Assembly (NCBI RefSeq): GCF_000820765.1
Contig: NZ_CCYH01000017.1
Coordinates: 1-47,099, forward strand
Origin: Candidatus Soleaferrea massiliensis AP7
GTDB taxonomy: Bacteria > Bacillota > Clostridia > Oscillospirales > Ruminococcaceae
Length of the DNA: 47,099 nt
Direction of reading: 5' to 3'
The notes below the pieces were generated by a model. It did not search any database and was not told the origin of the DNA. It worked only from the letters and a program-made list of their open reading frames with translations. Within the stretch, counting starts at the first letter, position 1. Each line of letters opens with the position of its first letter. Made by a program: the position numbers and the translations under genes. Positions 35,507 through 44,924 of this stretch are shown here, in pieces.

Positions 35507-37267
35507 GTGGCATTAGACGGCGCATATTTGAGCTTTTTACGGGATGAGATCGAGCGCGGCGCACTCGGCGCACGGGTCGAGCGGGTGCACCAGCCCTCGC
35601 GCGAGGAGATTGTCATCGCGCTGCGCATGCGGGGCGGTAACGCCAAGCTGTTCTTAAGCGCGCGCGGAAACAGCCCGCGCATCAATTTCACGAATGTCCA
35701 GCTGGAGAATCCCAAATCCCCGCCGATGTTCTGTATGTTCCTGCGCAAGCACCTGAACAGCGCGAAGCTGGTAGGTGTGCGGCAGCAGGGGCTGGACCGC
35801 ATCCTGTTTCTGGATTTCGAGACGATCAACGAGCTGGGCGATACGGTCATGATCACGATTGTGCTGGAGATCATGGGACGCCACAGCAACATCATCATCG
35901 TGGATCAGAATGGAAAAATCCTCGAATGCATCAAGCGAGTGACCGAGGAGGTGTCCAGCGTGCGGCTGGTGCTGCCGGGCATGGCCTACTGCCTGCCGCC
36001 GTCCCAGGACAGGCTGGTGCTGACCGAGACGACCTCCGGCGAGGTGGCTTCGCGTGTGCGCAAGGGCCGGGATGTGCCGCTGAGCAAGGCGCTGATGGAG
36101 TCTCTGCAGGGCGTTTCACCGATTCTGTGCCGCGAGATCGCGCACTATGCGACCCGCGGCCTGGATCTGACGGCCGGGGCGCTGGACGATGAGATGTACA
36201 GCCGCCTGACATTCTTTCTGGATCAGGTCATCGATATGCTGAAAAGTAAGCAGGGCAGGCCGACGATGGTCATCGGCCCCGACGGCAAGCCGAAGGATTT
36301 CTGCTTTTTAAATATCACGCAGTATGGGCACAGCTGCCTCACCCGCGCATACGACAGCTACAGCGGGCTGCTGGACAGCTTCTACAGTGAGCGCGACCGC
36401 ATCGAGCGGATGCGCCAGCGGTCCCATGACCTGCTCAGGCTGCTGGCCAACCAGTCCGACCGCGCGGCCAGAAAGCTTGCGCTCCAGAAGGAGGAGCTTT
36501 CCGACTGCAAAAACCGCGACCAGTTCAAGCTCTGCGGGGACCTGATCAACGCGAACATCTACCGGCTCGAGCGGGGGATGAGCGAGGTGAAGCTGCCGAA
36601 CTTCTTCGAGGAGGACTGCCCGGAGCTTGCCGTCAAGCTTGATCCGCGGCGTACGCCTTCGCAGAACGCGCAGCACTATTACCGTGAATACCGCAAGGCG
36701 GCGACCGCGGAGAAGATGCTCAGTGACCTGATTGTACAGGGCGAGGAGGAGCTGCGCTATCTCGATTCGGTCTTCGACCTGCTGACCAGGGCGTCGAGCG
36801 AGGCGGAGCTGTCCCAGATCCGCGAGGAGCTGATGAGCACCGGCTACATCAAACGCGGCGGGGGAAAGCGCAGCAAGCCCGCAAAGCTGTCCTACAAGCG
36901 GTACGAATCGGACGACGGGTTCATCATCCTGGTCGGGCGCAACAACCTGCAGAACGATCAGCTTACCCTGAAGGATGCGCATAACTATGACATCTGGTTC
37001 CACACGCAGAACATCCCGGGTTCCCATACGGTCATCGTCACCGAGGGACGGGAGGTTCCGGACCGCACGCTTGAGCAGGCGGCGGTCATCGCTGCCTTCA
37101 ACAGCAAAGCGGGCGCGTCGGCCAAGGTCAGCGTGGATTATACCATCATCAAGAATGTCAAGAAGCCGCCGGCCGCAAAGCCCGGCCGGGTGATCTATGA
37201 CAAGTATAAAACCGCCGTTGTCACGCCGGATGAAGCGCTGGCTAAACGCCTGCAGGTGCAGTCGTAA
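35507..37267 (+). CDS. rqcH: Ribosome-associated quality control protein RqcH (NFACT family)
   Basis: RqcH binds stalled 50S subunits with peptidyl-tRNA and adds alanine tails that mark the chain for degradation. The 586-aa protein shows the NFACT-N domain (MALDGAYLSFLRDEIE, MFLRKHLNSAKL, EIMGRHSNIIIVD), the coiled middle part (about residues 290-440, basic and Glu-rich) and the NFACT-R domain near the end (GRNNLQNDQLTLK, DIWFHTQNIPGSH). The older name is fibronectin-binding protein FbpA. The GTG start follows AGGAGGG, which begins at the stop of the trmK-nif3 frame, so the genes are probably co-transcribed. Confidence 0.94.
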   Translation: MALDGAYLSFLRDEIERGALGARVERVHQPSREEIVIALRMRGGNAKLFLSARGNSPRINFTNVQLENPKSPPMFCMFLRKHLNSAKLVGVRQQGLDRILFLDFETINELGDTVMITIVLEIMGRHSNIIIVDQNGKILECIKRVTEEVSSVRLVLPGMAYCLPPSQDRLVLTETTSGEVASRVRKGRDVPLSKALMESLQGVSPILCREIAHYATRGLDLTAGALDDEMYSRLTFFLDQVIDMLKSKQGRPTMVIGPDGKPKDFCFLNITQYGHSCLTRAYDSYSGLLDSFYSERDRIERMRQRSHDLLRLLANQSDRAARKLALQKEELSDCKNRDQFKLCGDLINANIYRLERGMSEVKLPNFFEEDCPELAVKLDPRRTPSQNAQHYYREYRKAATAEKMLSDLIVQGEEELRYLDSVFDLLTRASSEAELSQIREELMSTGYIKRGGGKRSKPAKLSYKRYESDDGFIILVGRNNLQNDQLTLKDAHNYDIWFHTQNIPGSHTVIVTEGREVPDRTLEQAAVIAAFNSKAGASAKVSVDYTIIKNVKKPPAAKPGRVIYDKYKTAVVTPDEALAKRLQVQS

Positions 37268-37474
37268 TACCGGTTTGCTGAAGATCGCTGCATGACGATT
37301 GCTGCGCAAAAGCCCCGTTCAAAAAAACGCTCGCAGACCACCTGCGGTGGGGCAATCGCCTACGGCGTTCTACGGCCGGGGAGTCATTTACGCAGCGGCT
37401 CCGGGAATTGGGATACCATTGAAGACTGTCGCAGAGAACGTTAACGTCCGCTACTAACCATTCGGCCGCCTAGC

Positions 37475-37650
37475 CTTCCAAACGCCGCCCGCAGGCGGCC
37501 GAAGCAGATAAAGAGATATCGTAGGGGGATTTTCAAGGGGGGCCATCTGGCCTGCGGCGGCACAGTGCATGGCCCTCCTTGAACGGCCTTTCTTGGTTAC
37601 TTCTTTGGCCGGCAAAGAAGTAACTGCCACACAGCCAAGGTGATTTGGCA
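37475..37650 (+). repeat. Structured dispersed repeat, copy 2
   Basis: This copy keeps all four hairpins of copy 1, with GCCGCC/GGCGGC, TTCAAGGGGGGCCAT against ATGGCCCTCCTTGAA (37532-37546 and 37569-37583, one pair turned G-U), the GTTACTTCTTTG palindrome (37596-37624) and GCCAAG/TTTGGC (37634-37649). Weaker similarity reaches back to about 37410. The remaining part of the 470-nt gap between rqcH and the HAD gene shows no gene. Confidence 0.75.
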
Positions 37651-37736
37651 AACAAAGTGAAACCGCCGCGCTACAGCGGCACAGCCCCCATTTTTGATAC
37701 CTTGTCAAACAAAAACATGAAACAAAGGGGAAGAAT

Positions 37737-38393
37737 ATGAAGAACAAACGGTTCATCCTGTTCGATCTGGACGGTACGCTGACCGACCCGGCGCTGGGCA
37801 TCACAAATGCGTTCCGGTACGCATTGAAGGCCTTCGGCATCGAAGTGCCGGATGTTCGGGAGCTTTACCGGGTCATCGGTCCGCCGCTCATCGATTCCTT
37901 CATCGATTTTTACAGCTTTTCCGAGGCGGACGCGCGCAGGGCAGTCGAGGTTTACCGCGAATATTTCAGTGAAACGGGCATCTTTGAAAATAAGGTGTAC
38001 GACGGCATCCCGCAGCTGCTGGACACGCTGCAAAAGGACGGCCGGACGCTGCTGGTCGCGACCTCGAAGCCGACCGTCTTTGCCGAAAGGATTTTGGAGC
38101 ACTTCGGTCTGGCCCGTTATTTCTCCTTTGTCAGCGGCAGCGGATTGGACGGCGCGCATTCCCGCAAGGATGAGGTCATCGAAATCGCGTTGGAGAGAAT
38201 GCGGGTGAATGACCGTTCCGAAGCGGTGATGGTCGGCGACCGGGCCTTTGATATTGAGGGAGCAAAGCTTTCCGGTATCGACGCCGTCGGCGTACTGTAC
38301 GGCTACGGAAGCCGCGGGGAATTGGAAAAAGCGGGCGCGAAGCATATTGCTGAGGACATCGGCAGCCTGCGCAGGATGCTTCTGGGCGGCTGA
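37737..38393 (+). CDS. HAD-superfamily phosphatase (Gph/PpaX-like)
   Basis: The 218-aa hydrolase has motif I DLDGTLTD (nucleophile Asp), a helical C1 cap, motif II in LLVATSKP, motif III Lys in SRKDEV and motif IV MVGDRAFDIEGA. Related enzymes cleave phosphoglycolate, pyrophosphate or sugar phosphates; the substrate cannot be fixed from sequence. It begins behind AAAGGGGAAG and lies alone between a dispersed repeat and the mntP region. Confidence 0.9.
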   Translation: MKNKRFILFDLDGTLTDPALGITNAFRYALKAFGIEVPDVRELYRVIGPPLIDSFIDFYSFSEADARRAVEVYREYFSETGIFENKVYDGIPQLLDTLQKDGRTLLVATSKPTVFAERILEHFGLARYFSFVSGSGLDGAHSRKDEVIEIALERMRVNDRSEAVMVGDRAFDIEGAKLSGIDAVGVLYGYGSRGELEKAGAKHIAEDIGSLRRMLLGG

Positions 38394-38623
38394 TATCGCA
38401 GAAACAGTTCATTGGGGCGGCGGATATTAAAGCGAAGCGACAGGTATTCCGGCATGTTCAGGAATACTTCCCGCTTCTGTGGATGGGCGTTGTTGGTTCA
38501 TCAAAAGAATGATGCTGTCCGTCGTTGCGCAGGGGCCCCGTATGATCCGGTAACCGTTTTATCTTTTATTATGCATCCTGTCCTTCTGGCGGGATGCTGC
38601 ATGTCAGGGCGGCAGCTGTGAAG

Positions 38624-38661
38624 CCCCGTATGCTTTCCTGTTAAGGGGAAGGCGTACGGGG
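38624..38661 (+). repeat. Hairpin in the mntP leader
   Basis: CCCCGTATGCTTTCC (38624-38638) pairs with GGAAGGCGTACGGGG (38647-38661) using two G-U pairs. No T-run follows, so it is more likely a leader structure than a terminator. The rest of 38394-38730 shows no gene. I searched it for the manganese riboswitch core and found none I could defend. Confidence 0.5.
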
Positions 38662-38730
38662 TATAATTGCGCCTGCTTTTCAATAAATATAGAGTAGAAC
38701 AAGGCGTAATACTTGGAAGAGGTGAAGAGA

Positions 38731-39300
38731 TTGGGGATCATCGGGCTGTTTTTCCTGTCTTTGGGGCTTGCGATGGATGCGTTCGCGGTTTCGGTTTCAA
38801 ACGGCATCTGCTACAGCAAGGCATCCAGAAAGCATGCGGTCGTCACGGCGCTGACCTTCGGGCTGTTTCAGGGCGTGATGCCGATGATAGGCTATCTTGC
38901 CGGACACACCTTCCGGCAATACATCGAACGGATTGATCATATTGTCGCATTGGCCCTGCTGGCGGTCATCGGCGGCAACATGATTCTGGACGCCGTCCGG
39001 GAGCTGCGCCATCCGAAGGGATGTGAGAAGAACCAGCAGTTCTCAATCAAACTGCTGATGATGCAAGCGGTAGCGACGAGCATCGACGCGCTGGCGGTCG
39101 GCGTCTCGCTGGCGGCCATCCGTGTGAATCTCTGGAGCGCCTGCGCCATGATCGCGTCGGTGACCTTTGCGTGTTCGCTGACCGGCGTGCTGATTGGCAA
39201 ACGGTGCGGCAGCCATTGGCAGGAGAAGGCCGAGATCATCGGCGGCGTGATATTGATCATCCTCGGTGTGAAAATTTTTCTGGAACACGTGCTTGGATAG
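38731..39300 (+). CDS. mntP: Manganese efflux pump MntP
   Basis: MntP exports Mn2+ and protects from manganese toxicity. The 189-aa protein has six membrane segments and the two family repeats GLAMDAFAVSVSNG and TSIDALAVGVSLA with their conserved Asp residues. I chose the TTG behind AGAGGTGA because it gives the usual short N-terminus; the TTG at 38713 would add six residues before the site. The P2-type ATPase follows 39 nt later in the same direction, so the two probably form a divalent-cation export operon. Confidence 0.93.
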   Translation: MGIIGLFFLSLGLAMDAFAVSVSNGICYSKASRKHAVVTALTFGLFQGVMPMIGYLAGHTFRQYIERIDHIVALALLAVIGGNMILDAVRELRHPKGCEKNQQFSIKLLMMQAVATSIDALAVGVSLAAIRVNLWSACAMIASVTFACSLTGVLIGKRCGSHWQEKAEIIGGVILIILGVKIFLEHVLG

Positions 39301-39339
39301 CCTGCCAGGCGGCAACAATACCAGTGGAGGTGGTTTGCT

Positions 39340-41943
39340 TTGCAGCCATACGCACTGAAAAAAGAGGAGCTGCTGCTCGAATTGTCCGCCGACGCACAGA
39401 ACGGCCTGTCGGACCAGCAGGTAAGGGAGCGGCTCGAACAATATGGACCGAACAAACTCAAGGAGAAAAAGAAGAAAAGCCTTCCGCAGCGTTTTTTCGA
39501 CCAGTTCAAGGATGCCATGATCCTGATACTGCTGGCCGCGGCCGCCGTTTCGTTTACGGTCGCCATCGTGGAGCGTTCGCCGGGGGAATTCTTCGAACCG
39601 GCGCTGATCGTGCTGATCGTTCTGCTGAACGCCGTGATGGGGCTTTTGCAGGAGAGCAAGGCCGAAAAGGCGCTCGAAGCGCTGCAGAACCTGTCCGCGC
39701 CGCATGCGCGGGTTATCCGTTCCGGCAAGGAGGAGAAGCTCGACGCGGCCGCACTGGTGCCGGGCGATCTGATCCTGCTGGAGGCCGGGGATTATGTGCC
39801 GGCCGATGCGCGTATTCTGGAATCGGCAAGTCTCAAATCCGAGGAAGCTGCACTGACCGGGGAATCGGTCCCGTCCGAGAAGGATGCCGGCGCATCCGTT
39901 CAGGAGAACGCACCGATTGGGGACAGGCTCAACATGCTCTATACGGGATGCAGCGTCACCTATGGTACGGCCAAAGCGGTGGTGACAGCCACCGGGATGG
40001 ACACCGAGATGGGCCGGATTGCGGGACTTTTGGAGGGGGAGACCTCGACGCAGACGCCGCTGCAGGAGAAGCTCGCGAAGCTTGGCAGGAACCTCGGCTT
40101 CCTCGCGCTGGGCGCCTGCGCGGTTATCTTTGCCATCGGCCTGTTTGGCGGCGTGCCGCTCATGGAAATTTTTATGACCGCGGTGTCGCTGGCGGTGTCG
40201 GCGATTCCGGAAGGGCTTCCGGCCATTGTGACCATCGTGCTGTCGCTGGGCGTGCAGCGGATGGTCAGGAAGAATGCGATCATCCGGCGTCTGCCGGCGG
40301 TCGAGACGCTCGGCAGCGCGTCGGTCATCTGTTCGGACAAGACCGGAACGCTGACCCAGAACCGCATGACGCTGGTGAAGGCCTATACAGACGGACAAAC
40401 CGAGGAGATCGGGGAGCGGAACAGCGCGCCGGTCAAAAAGCTCCTGCAGTATGCGGCGCTTTGCTCCGACGCGTCGGTGCGGTTTGAGACGGATGGGGAG
40501 AAGCACATCGGCGATCCGACCGAAACGGCCATCCTTGTGGCGGCGCACAAGAACGGCATGGAGAAGGACCAGCTGAACGAAGCGCATCCGAGAAGGGCGC
40601 AGATCCCGTTCGACTCGGACCGCAAGCTGATGAGCACGGTCAATGAAATCGACGGGAAGAACATCGTGATCGTCAAGGGCGCCTTTGATGTGCTTTCCTC
40701 CCGATGCGTTTCCGGCGACATCGATGCGGCCAGAACAGCCGCCGATTCGCTGAGCGCCCAGGCTCTGCGGGTTCTCGCCGTGGCCTGTAAAGAAATCGGG
40801 GAGGTTCCCGCGTCGCCGAAGCCCCAGGAGCTGGAGCAGGGACTCGTCTTTATGGGGCTTGTCGGCATGATCGACCCGCCGCGGCCCGAAGCGAAGGAAG
40901 CGGTCGAAATCTGCCGGTCGGCAGGCATCAAGCCGGTCATGATCACCGGCGACCATGTCATCACGGCATCCGCCATCGCAAAGGAGCTGGGCATCCTGCT
41001 GGATGGGGACGACGCGCTGACCGGCGCGCAGCTGGGGGAACTGAGCGAACGGGAGCTGCTTGACCGGGTCGAAACGATCTCCGTCTATGCAAGGGTTTCG
41101 CCGGAAGACAAGATCCGCATCGTGCATGCCTGGCAGAAGAAGGGGCGCATCGTCTCGATGACCGGCGACGGCGTGAACGATGCGCCGGCGCTCAAGGCGG
41201 CAGACATCGGCTGTGCGATGGGCATCACCGGCACCGACGTCGCGAAGGGCGCGGCCGATATGACGCTGACCGACGACAACTTCGCGACGATTGTGGATGC
41301 GGTCAAAGAGGGACGCGGCATCTACGACAACATCAAGAAGGCGGTCGGCTTCCTGCTGGGCACCAACATCGGCGAGGTGCTGGCGGTCTTCTTCGCCATG
41401 CTGTTCTGGCATCAGTCGCCGCTGATCTCGATTCAGCTGCTGTGGATCAATCTGGTGACCGACAGCCTGCCCGCCATCGCGCTCGGCATGGAGCCGCTGC
41501 AGGACAGCGTGATGCAGAAGCCGCCGAAGCCGAAGGACGAGGGCATCTTCGCGCACGGCTTCGGTGTGCAGATCATCCTGCAGGGCGTGATGTTCGGCGT
41601 TCTGACACTGATCGGGTTTTATCTCGGCTGGAAGGCGGCCGGGGACATCCGCGGCGGCAGGACCATGGCGTTTACCGTGCTGGCGTTTTCACAGCTCCTG
41701 CACGCCTTTAACATGCGTTCGGAGCGGTCGCTGTTCAAGACCGGCTGGTTCAGCAACAAGTATCTGAACGGCGCGGTGCTCATCTCGCTGATTCTGGTGG
41801 CGGCGGTGGTATTCATCCCGCCGGTGGCGGCTGTTTTCGGCATGATGGAGCTGTCGTTCCAGCTCTATCTGACGGCGTTCGGCATGGCGCTGCTGCCCAT
41901 TGTGGCGCTGGAGATCTCCAAGGCGTTCCGATGGATCCGGTAA
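39340..41943 (+). CDS. P2A-type calcium/divalent-cation ATPase
   Basis: The 867-aa pump carries TGES, IPEGLPA in M4, DKTGT with Asp333, the phosphate loop GDGVNDAPALK and ten membrane segments. Unlike the ATPase at 9460 it keeps the full Ca-type ion site: Glu in M4 and in M5 (NIGEVL) and Asn/Asp in M6 (WINLVTDSLPAIALG, Asp708). It therefore probably exports Ca2+ or Mn2+ as SERCA/PMR1 types do. Its place behind mntP favours a role in Mn2+/Ca2+ balance. The start is a TTG behind GGAGGTG. Confidence 0.92.
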   Translation: MQPYALKKEELLLELSADAQNGLSDQQVRERLEQYGPNKLKEKKKKSLPQRFFDQFKDAMILILLAAAAVSFTVAIVERSPGEFFEPALIVLIVLLNAVMGLLQESKAEKALEALQNLSAPHARVIRSGKEEKLDAAALVPGDLILLEAGDYVPADARILESASLKSEEAALTGESVPSEKDAGASVQENAPIGDRLNMLYTGCSVTYGTAKAVVTATGMDTEMGRIAGLLEGETSTQTPLQEKLAKLGRNLGFLALGACAVIFAIGLFGGVPLMEIFMTAVSLAVSAIPEGLPAIVTIVLSLGVQRMVRKNAIIRRLPAVETLGSASVICSDKTGTLTQNRMTLVKAYTDGQTEEIGERNSAPVKKLLQYAALCSDASVRFETDGEKHIGDPTETAILVAAHKNGMEKDQLNEAHPRRAQIPFDSDRKLMSTVNEIDGKNIVIVKGAFDVLSSRCVSGDIDAARTAADSLSAQALRVLAVACKEIGEVPASPKPQELEQGLVFMGLVGMIDPPRPEAKEAVEICRSAGIKPVMITGDHVITASAIAKELGILLDGDDALTGAQLGELSERELLDRVETISVYARVSPEDKIRIVHAWQKKGRIVSMTGDGVNDAPALKAADIGCAMGITGTDVAKGAADMTLTDDNFATIVDAVKEGRGIYDNIKKAVGFLLGTNIGEVLAVFFAMLFWHQSPLISIQLLWINLVTDSLPAIALGMEPLQDSVMQKPPKPKDEGIFAHGFGVQIILQGVMFGVLTLIGFYLGWKAAGDIRGGRTMAFTVLAFSQLLHAFNMRSERSLFKTGWFSNKYLNGAVLISLILVAAVVFIPPVAAVFGMMELSFQLYLTAFGMALLPIVALEISKAFRWIR

Positions 41944-42006
41944 TTTTGTCAAAATATCTTGTAAAGTGACAGTTGTGACGCTGTGGCACAGCGATTCCCT
42001 TTGATT

Positions 42007-42275
42007 GCCAAGTGACACTTGGCTATGTGGCAGTTACTTCTTTGCCGGCCAAAGAAGTAACCAAGAAAGGCCGTTCAAGGGGGGCCATGCACAGTGCCAC
42101 TTAGGGCCAGATGGCCCCCCTTGAAAATCCCCCTCCGATATCCCTCTATCTGCTTCGGCCGCCTGCGGGCGGCGTCTTGCTTTTGGCTGGGTGGTTGGGC
42201 ATAGCTGGCAGCGGACGCTTTCCCGGTTTAAGGTTGTTTTTGTGGTACCCCGATACCTCGGCTGGTTCGTAAGTT
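42007..42275 (-). repeat. Structured dispersed repeat, copy 3 (inverted)
   Basis: Read on the minus strand this copy gives the same order of hairpins as copies 1 and 2. The G-run stem is one pair longer than in copy 1 on both arms (42074-42088 and 42111-42125). The GTTACTTCTTTG palindrome is at 42033-42061 and GCCAAGTG/CACTTGGC at 42007-42023. It shares with copy 1 the extra 5' part with CCCAACCACCCAGCC and a CGAACCAGC word. The 93-codon minus-strand frame across it is judged fortuitous. Confidence 0.75.
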
Positions 42276-42389
42276 CCCTTTGATTATCTGGGAATGTGCG
42301 CTTCTTCGTCTGCATGCAGGGCAGCTGCTTTATTCAATAGGGCATTCCGCTGATGCTTTTTGACAGAGTTGCTTTTTCAGCGTTTTACA

Positions 42390-42433
42390 ATAAACAAGAG
42401 GGAATCCTGTGTACGGGATTCCCTCTTGTTTAT
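42390..42433. terminator. Terminator before the polyamine operon
   Basis: ATAAACAAGAGGGAATCC (42390-42407) and its perfect complement (42416-42433) enclose 8 nt, with T-rich ends on both strands. Confidence 0.8.
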
Positions 42434-42489
42434 GCTGAAGATATAGGCTGAAGATATAGAAAGAAGGCTTGTTTCTATATCTTCAGCAT
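42432..42489. repeat. Tandem plus inverted repeat upstream of speD
   Basis: GCTGAAGATATAG occurs twice in tandem (42434-42446 and 42447-42459), and CTATATCTTCAGCAT (42475-42489) can pair with either copy, fully with the first. Two exclusive hairpins are possible about 130 nt before speD. It may be part of a leader that regulates the polyamine genes, but this is a guess. Confidence 0.55.
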
Positions 42490-42619
42490 GGTAATCCTAT
42501 AAAAAGAATCGGGCAGATATGAAAATGGCAGAAAGAATTGCTCGAATCTATAGACTTTTTTATGAAAATCGTATATGATGGAAGTTATGAAATTCATCAC
42601 GAAAGGTTGTGAGATCGGG

Positions 42620-43459
42620 TTGGAAAATAAGCTGAAATTATATGGCTTTAACAACCTCACAAAAACACTTAGCTTCAATATCTATGATGTTTGCTATGCA
42701 AAAAGTGAGCGAGAGCAGAAAGACTACATCGCCTATATCGATGAACAGTACAATTCGGAAAGGCTGACCAACATACTCTGTGAAGTCACCAAGATGATCG
42801 GCGCGCATGTGCTGAACATCTCCAAGCAGGACTACGACCCGCAGGGGGCCAGCGTCACGCTGCTGATTTCAGAAAAGACGCTGCCGCTGTACGAGATCGA
42901 TTCTTCCTGCAATATGGGAATCGGGGAGAACGCCGTCCTGCAGACCCGGGAAACCGTGGTGGCGCATCTCGATAAGAGCCATGTGACGGTACATACCTAT
43001 CCGGAATACCATCCGGACAATGCGATTGCGACCTTCCGTGTGGACATCGATGTCTCAACCTGCGGACGGGTTTCCCCGCTGAAAGCGCTCGATTACCTGA
43101 TCGGCAGCTTCGATTCGGACATCATGACCATCGACTACCGGGTCAGGGGCTTCACCAGAGATGTCAGCGGCCGCAAATGCTTCCTGGATCACAGGATTAC
43201 CTCGATTCAGGACTATATCCAGGATGAGACTCTCAGAAAGTACGATGCGATCGATGTAAACGTCTACCAGTCAAACATCTTTCATACACAGATGCTGATC
43301 AAGGAGATCGAGCTGCAGAACTATCTGTTCAACACCGACGCCTATGAGCTTCCGCCGAAGGAACGGCTGCGCATCACAGACAATCTGCGCAAGGAAATGA
43401 TTGAGATTTTCAGCGGCATGAACGTCTACGACAATGACGGAGGGATGCCGCTTGAATAA
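42620..43459 (+). CDS. speD: S-adenosylmethionine decarboxylase proenzyme
   Basis: SpeD makes decarboxylated SAM, the aminopropyl donor for spermidine. The 279-aa proenzyme is of the long E. coli type, starting [18 protein letters not shown]. It cleaves itself before Ser120 in [14 protein letters not shown], which turns into the pyruvoyl cofactor. I chose the TTG that gives the family N-terminus; ATGs at 42575 and 42587 would add 11-15 residues without good sites. It is the first gene of speD-speA-speE-speB, and its end overlaps the speA start. Confidence 0.93.
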   Translation: MENKLKLYGFNNLTKTLSFNIYDVCYAKSEREQKDYIAYIDEQYNSERLTNILCEVTKMIGAHVLNISKQDYDPQGASVTLLISEKTLPLYEIDSSCNMGIGENAVLQTRETVVAHLDKSHVTVHTYPEYHPDNAIATFRVDIDVSTCGRVSPLKALDYLIGSFDSDIMTIDYRVRGFTRDVSGRKCFLDHRITSIQDYIQDETLRKYDAIDVNVYQSNIFHTQMLIKEIELQNYLFNTDAYELPPKERLRITDNLRKEMIEIFSGMNVYDNDGGMPLE

Positions 43460-44918
43460 GGAACAGACGCTTTCCCAGCATGCGGCCCCTATCTACAGGG
43501 CGCTCAAAGAATATCGCTCGGCGCGCATCGTCTCGTTCGACGTGCCGGGCCACAAGCAGGGGCGGGGCAACCTGCGGCTGACGAATGTTCTCGGCGAAAA
43601 GGCGATGAGCATCGACGTCAATTCGATGAAGCCGCTGGACAACCTCTGCCATCCGGTCGGGGTGATCCGCGAGGCCGAACAGCTGGCGGCCGGTGCGTTC
43701 GGGGCCGACCAGGCGTTTTTCATGGTCAACGGAACCTCCAGCGCCGTGCAGGCGATGGTCATGAGCTGCACAAAGCGCGGCGATGAGATCATCCTGCCGC
43801 GCAATGTGCACCGCAGCGCGATCAACGCGTTGATTGTCGGCGGCGCCGTGCCGGTCTACGTCAACCCCGGCGTGAACAAGCGGCTCGGCATCCCGCTCGG
43901 GATGGCGGTGGAGGATGTGGCCAGGGCAATCCGCAGACATCCGAACGCGAAGGCGGTGCTGGTCAACAACCCGACCTATTACGGCGTCTGTTCGGATTTA
44001 AAGGAGATTGTGCGGCTGGCGCACGAGGCCGGCATGAAGGTGCTGGTGGACGAGGCGCACGGCACGCATTTTTACTTTGGCGAAGGGATGCCGGTGAGCG
44101 CCATGGCCGCGGGCGCGGACATGGCGGCGGTCAGCATGCACAAGACCGGCGGCAGCCTGACCCAGAGCTCCTTTCTGCTTTGCAGGGACAGCGTGCATCC
44201 GGACTATGTGCGGCAGGTCATCAACCTGACCCAGACGACCAGCGGTTCCTATCTGCTGATGTCCTCGCTGGACATCTCGCGCAGGAACCTTGCGCTGGAC
44301 GGAAGGGAGATCTTCGCGAAGGTTGTGGATTTCGCAGCCTATGCCCGCGAGGAGATCAACAGGCTGGGCGGCTACTATGCGTTTGCCGGGGAATGTATCG
44401 ACTCCGGCGCGTTCTATGCCTTCGACCCGACCAAGCTGTCGGTGCACACGCGGGAGATCGGGCTGGCGGGCATCGAGGTCTATGATATCCTGCGGGACGA
44501 CTACGACATCCAGATTGAATTCGGCGACATCGGCAACATTCTGGCGATCATTTCGGTCGGGGACCGCGCGCTGGAGATCGAACGGCTGATCGCCGCGCTC
44601 AGCGAGATCAAGCGGCTGTACGCGAAGGATCCCGCCGGCATGTTTGACCACGAGTACATCAAGCCGATACTGTCGCTGTCGCCGCAGAAGGCGTTCTACA
44701 GCGAAAAGCGCGCGCTGCCGATGATGGAGACCGAAGGAGAAATCTGCGGCGAGTTTGTGATGTGCTATCCGCCGGGCATCCCGATTCTGGCGCCGGGCGA
44801 GCGCATCACGAGGGAAATCCTCGATTATATCGCCTACGCCAAGGAAAAGGGATGTTTTTTGACCGGTACGCGGGACCTGACACTGGAGACCATGCAGGTT
44901 GTAGACGGGAAGGAGTAA
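43452..44918 (+). CDS. speA: Arginine decarboxylase (aspartate-aminotransferase fold)
   Basis: This PLP enzyme of the Orn/Lys/Arg decarboxylase family forms agmatine from arginine. The 488-aa protein shows [11 protein letters not shown] near the start, [19 protein letters not shown] and the PLP-binding Lys231 in SMHKTGG, then the small C-terminal domain with [10 protein letters not shown]. Lysine or ornithine as substrate cannot be excluded by sequence alone, but the agmatinase gene in the same operon argues for arginine. The TTG start overlaps the speD stop and follows CGGAGGG. Confidence 0.92.
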   Translation: MNKEQTLSQHAAPIYRALKEYRSARIVSFDVPGHKQGRGNLRLTNVLGEKAMSIDVNSMKPLDNLCHPVGVIREAEQLAAGAFGADQAFFMVNGTSSAVQAMVMSCTKRGDEIILPRNVHRSAINALIVGGAVPVYVNPGVNKRLGIPLGMAVEDVARAIRRHPNAKAVLVNNPTYYGVCSDLKEIVRLAHEAGMKVLVDEAHGTHFYFGEGMPVSAMAAGADMAAVSMHKTGGSLTQSSFLLCRDSVHPDYVRQVINLTQTTSGSYLLMSSLDISRRNLALDGREIFAKVVDFAAYAREEINRLGGYYAFAGECIDSGAFYAFDPTKLSVHTREIGLAGIEVYDILRDDYDIQIEFGDIGNILAIISVGDRALEIERLIAALSEIKRLYAKDPAGMFDHEYIKPILSLSPQKAFYSEKRALPMMETEGEICGEFVMCYPPGIPILAPGERITREILDYIAYAKEKGCFLTGTRDLTLETMQVVDGKE

Positions 44919-44924
44919 TCGATT

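Noticed and set aside
39043..41556. Very long minus-strand open frame (837 codons) opposite the second ATPase gene
   Set aside because: It is a mirror of GC-rich codon use on the other strand, without ribosome binding site or protein-like pattern, while the plus strand has all ATPase motifs.
42034..42315. 93-codon minus-strand frame in repeat copy 3
   Set aside because: It runs through the hairpins of the dispersed repeat, and its Trp/Pro-rich product is determined by the stems. The other copies do not keep the frame.
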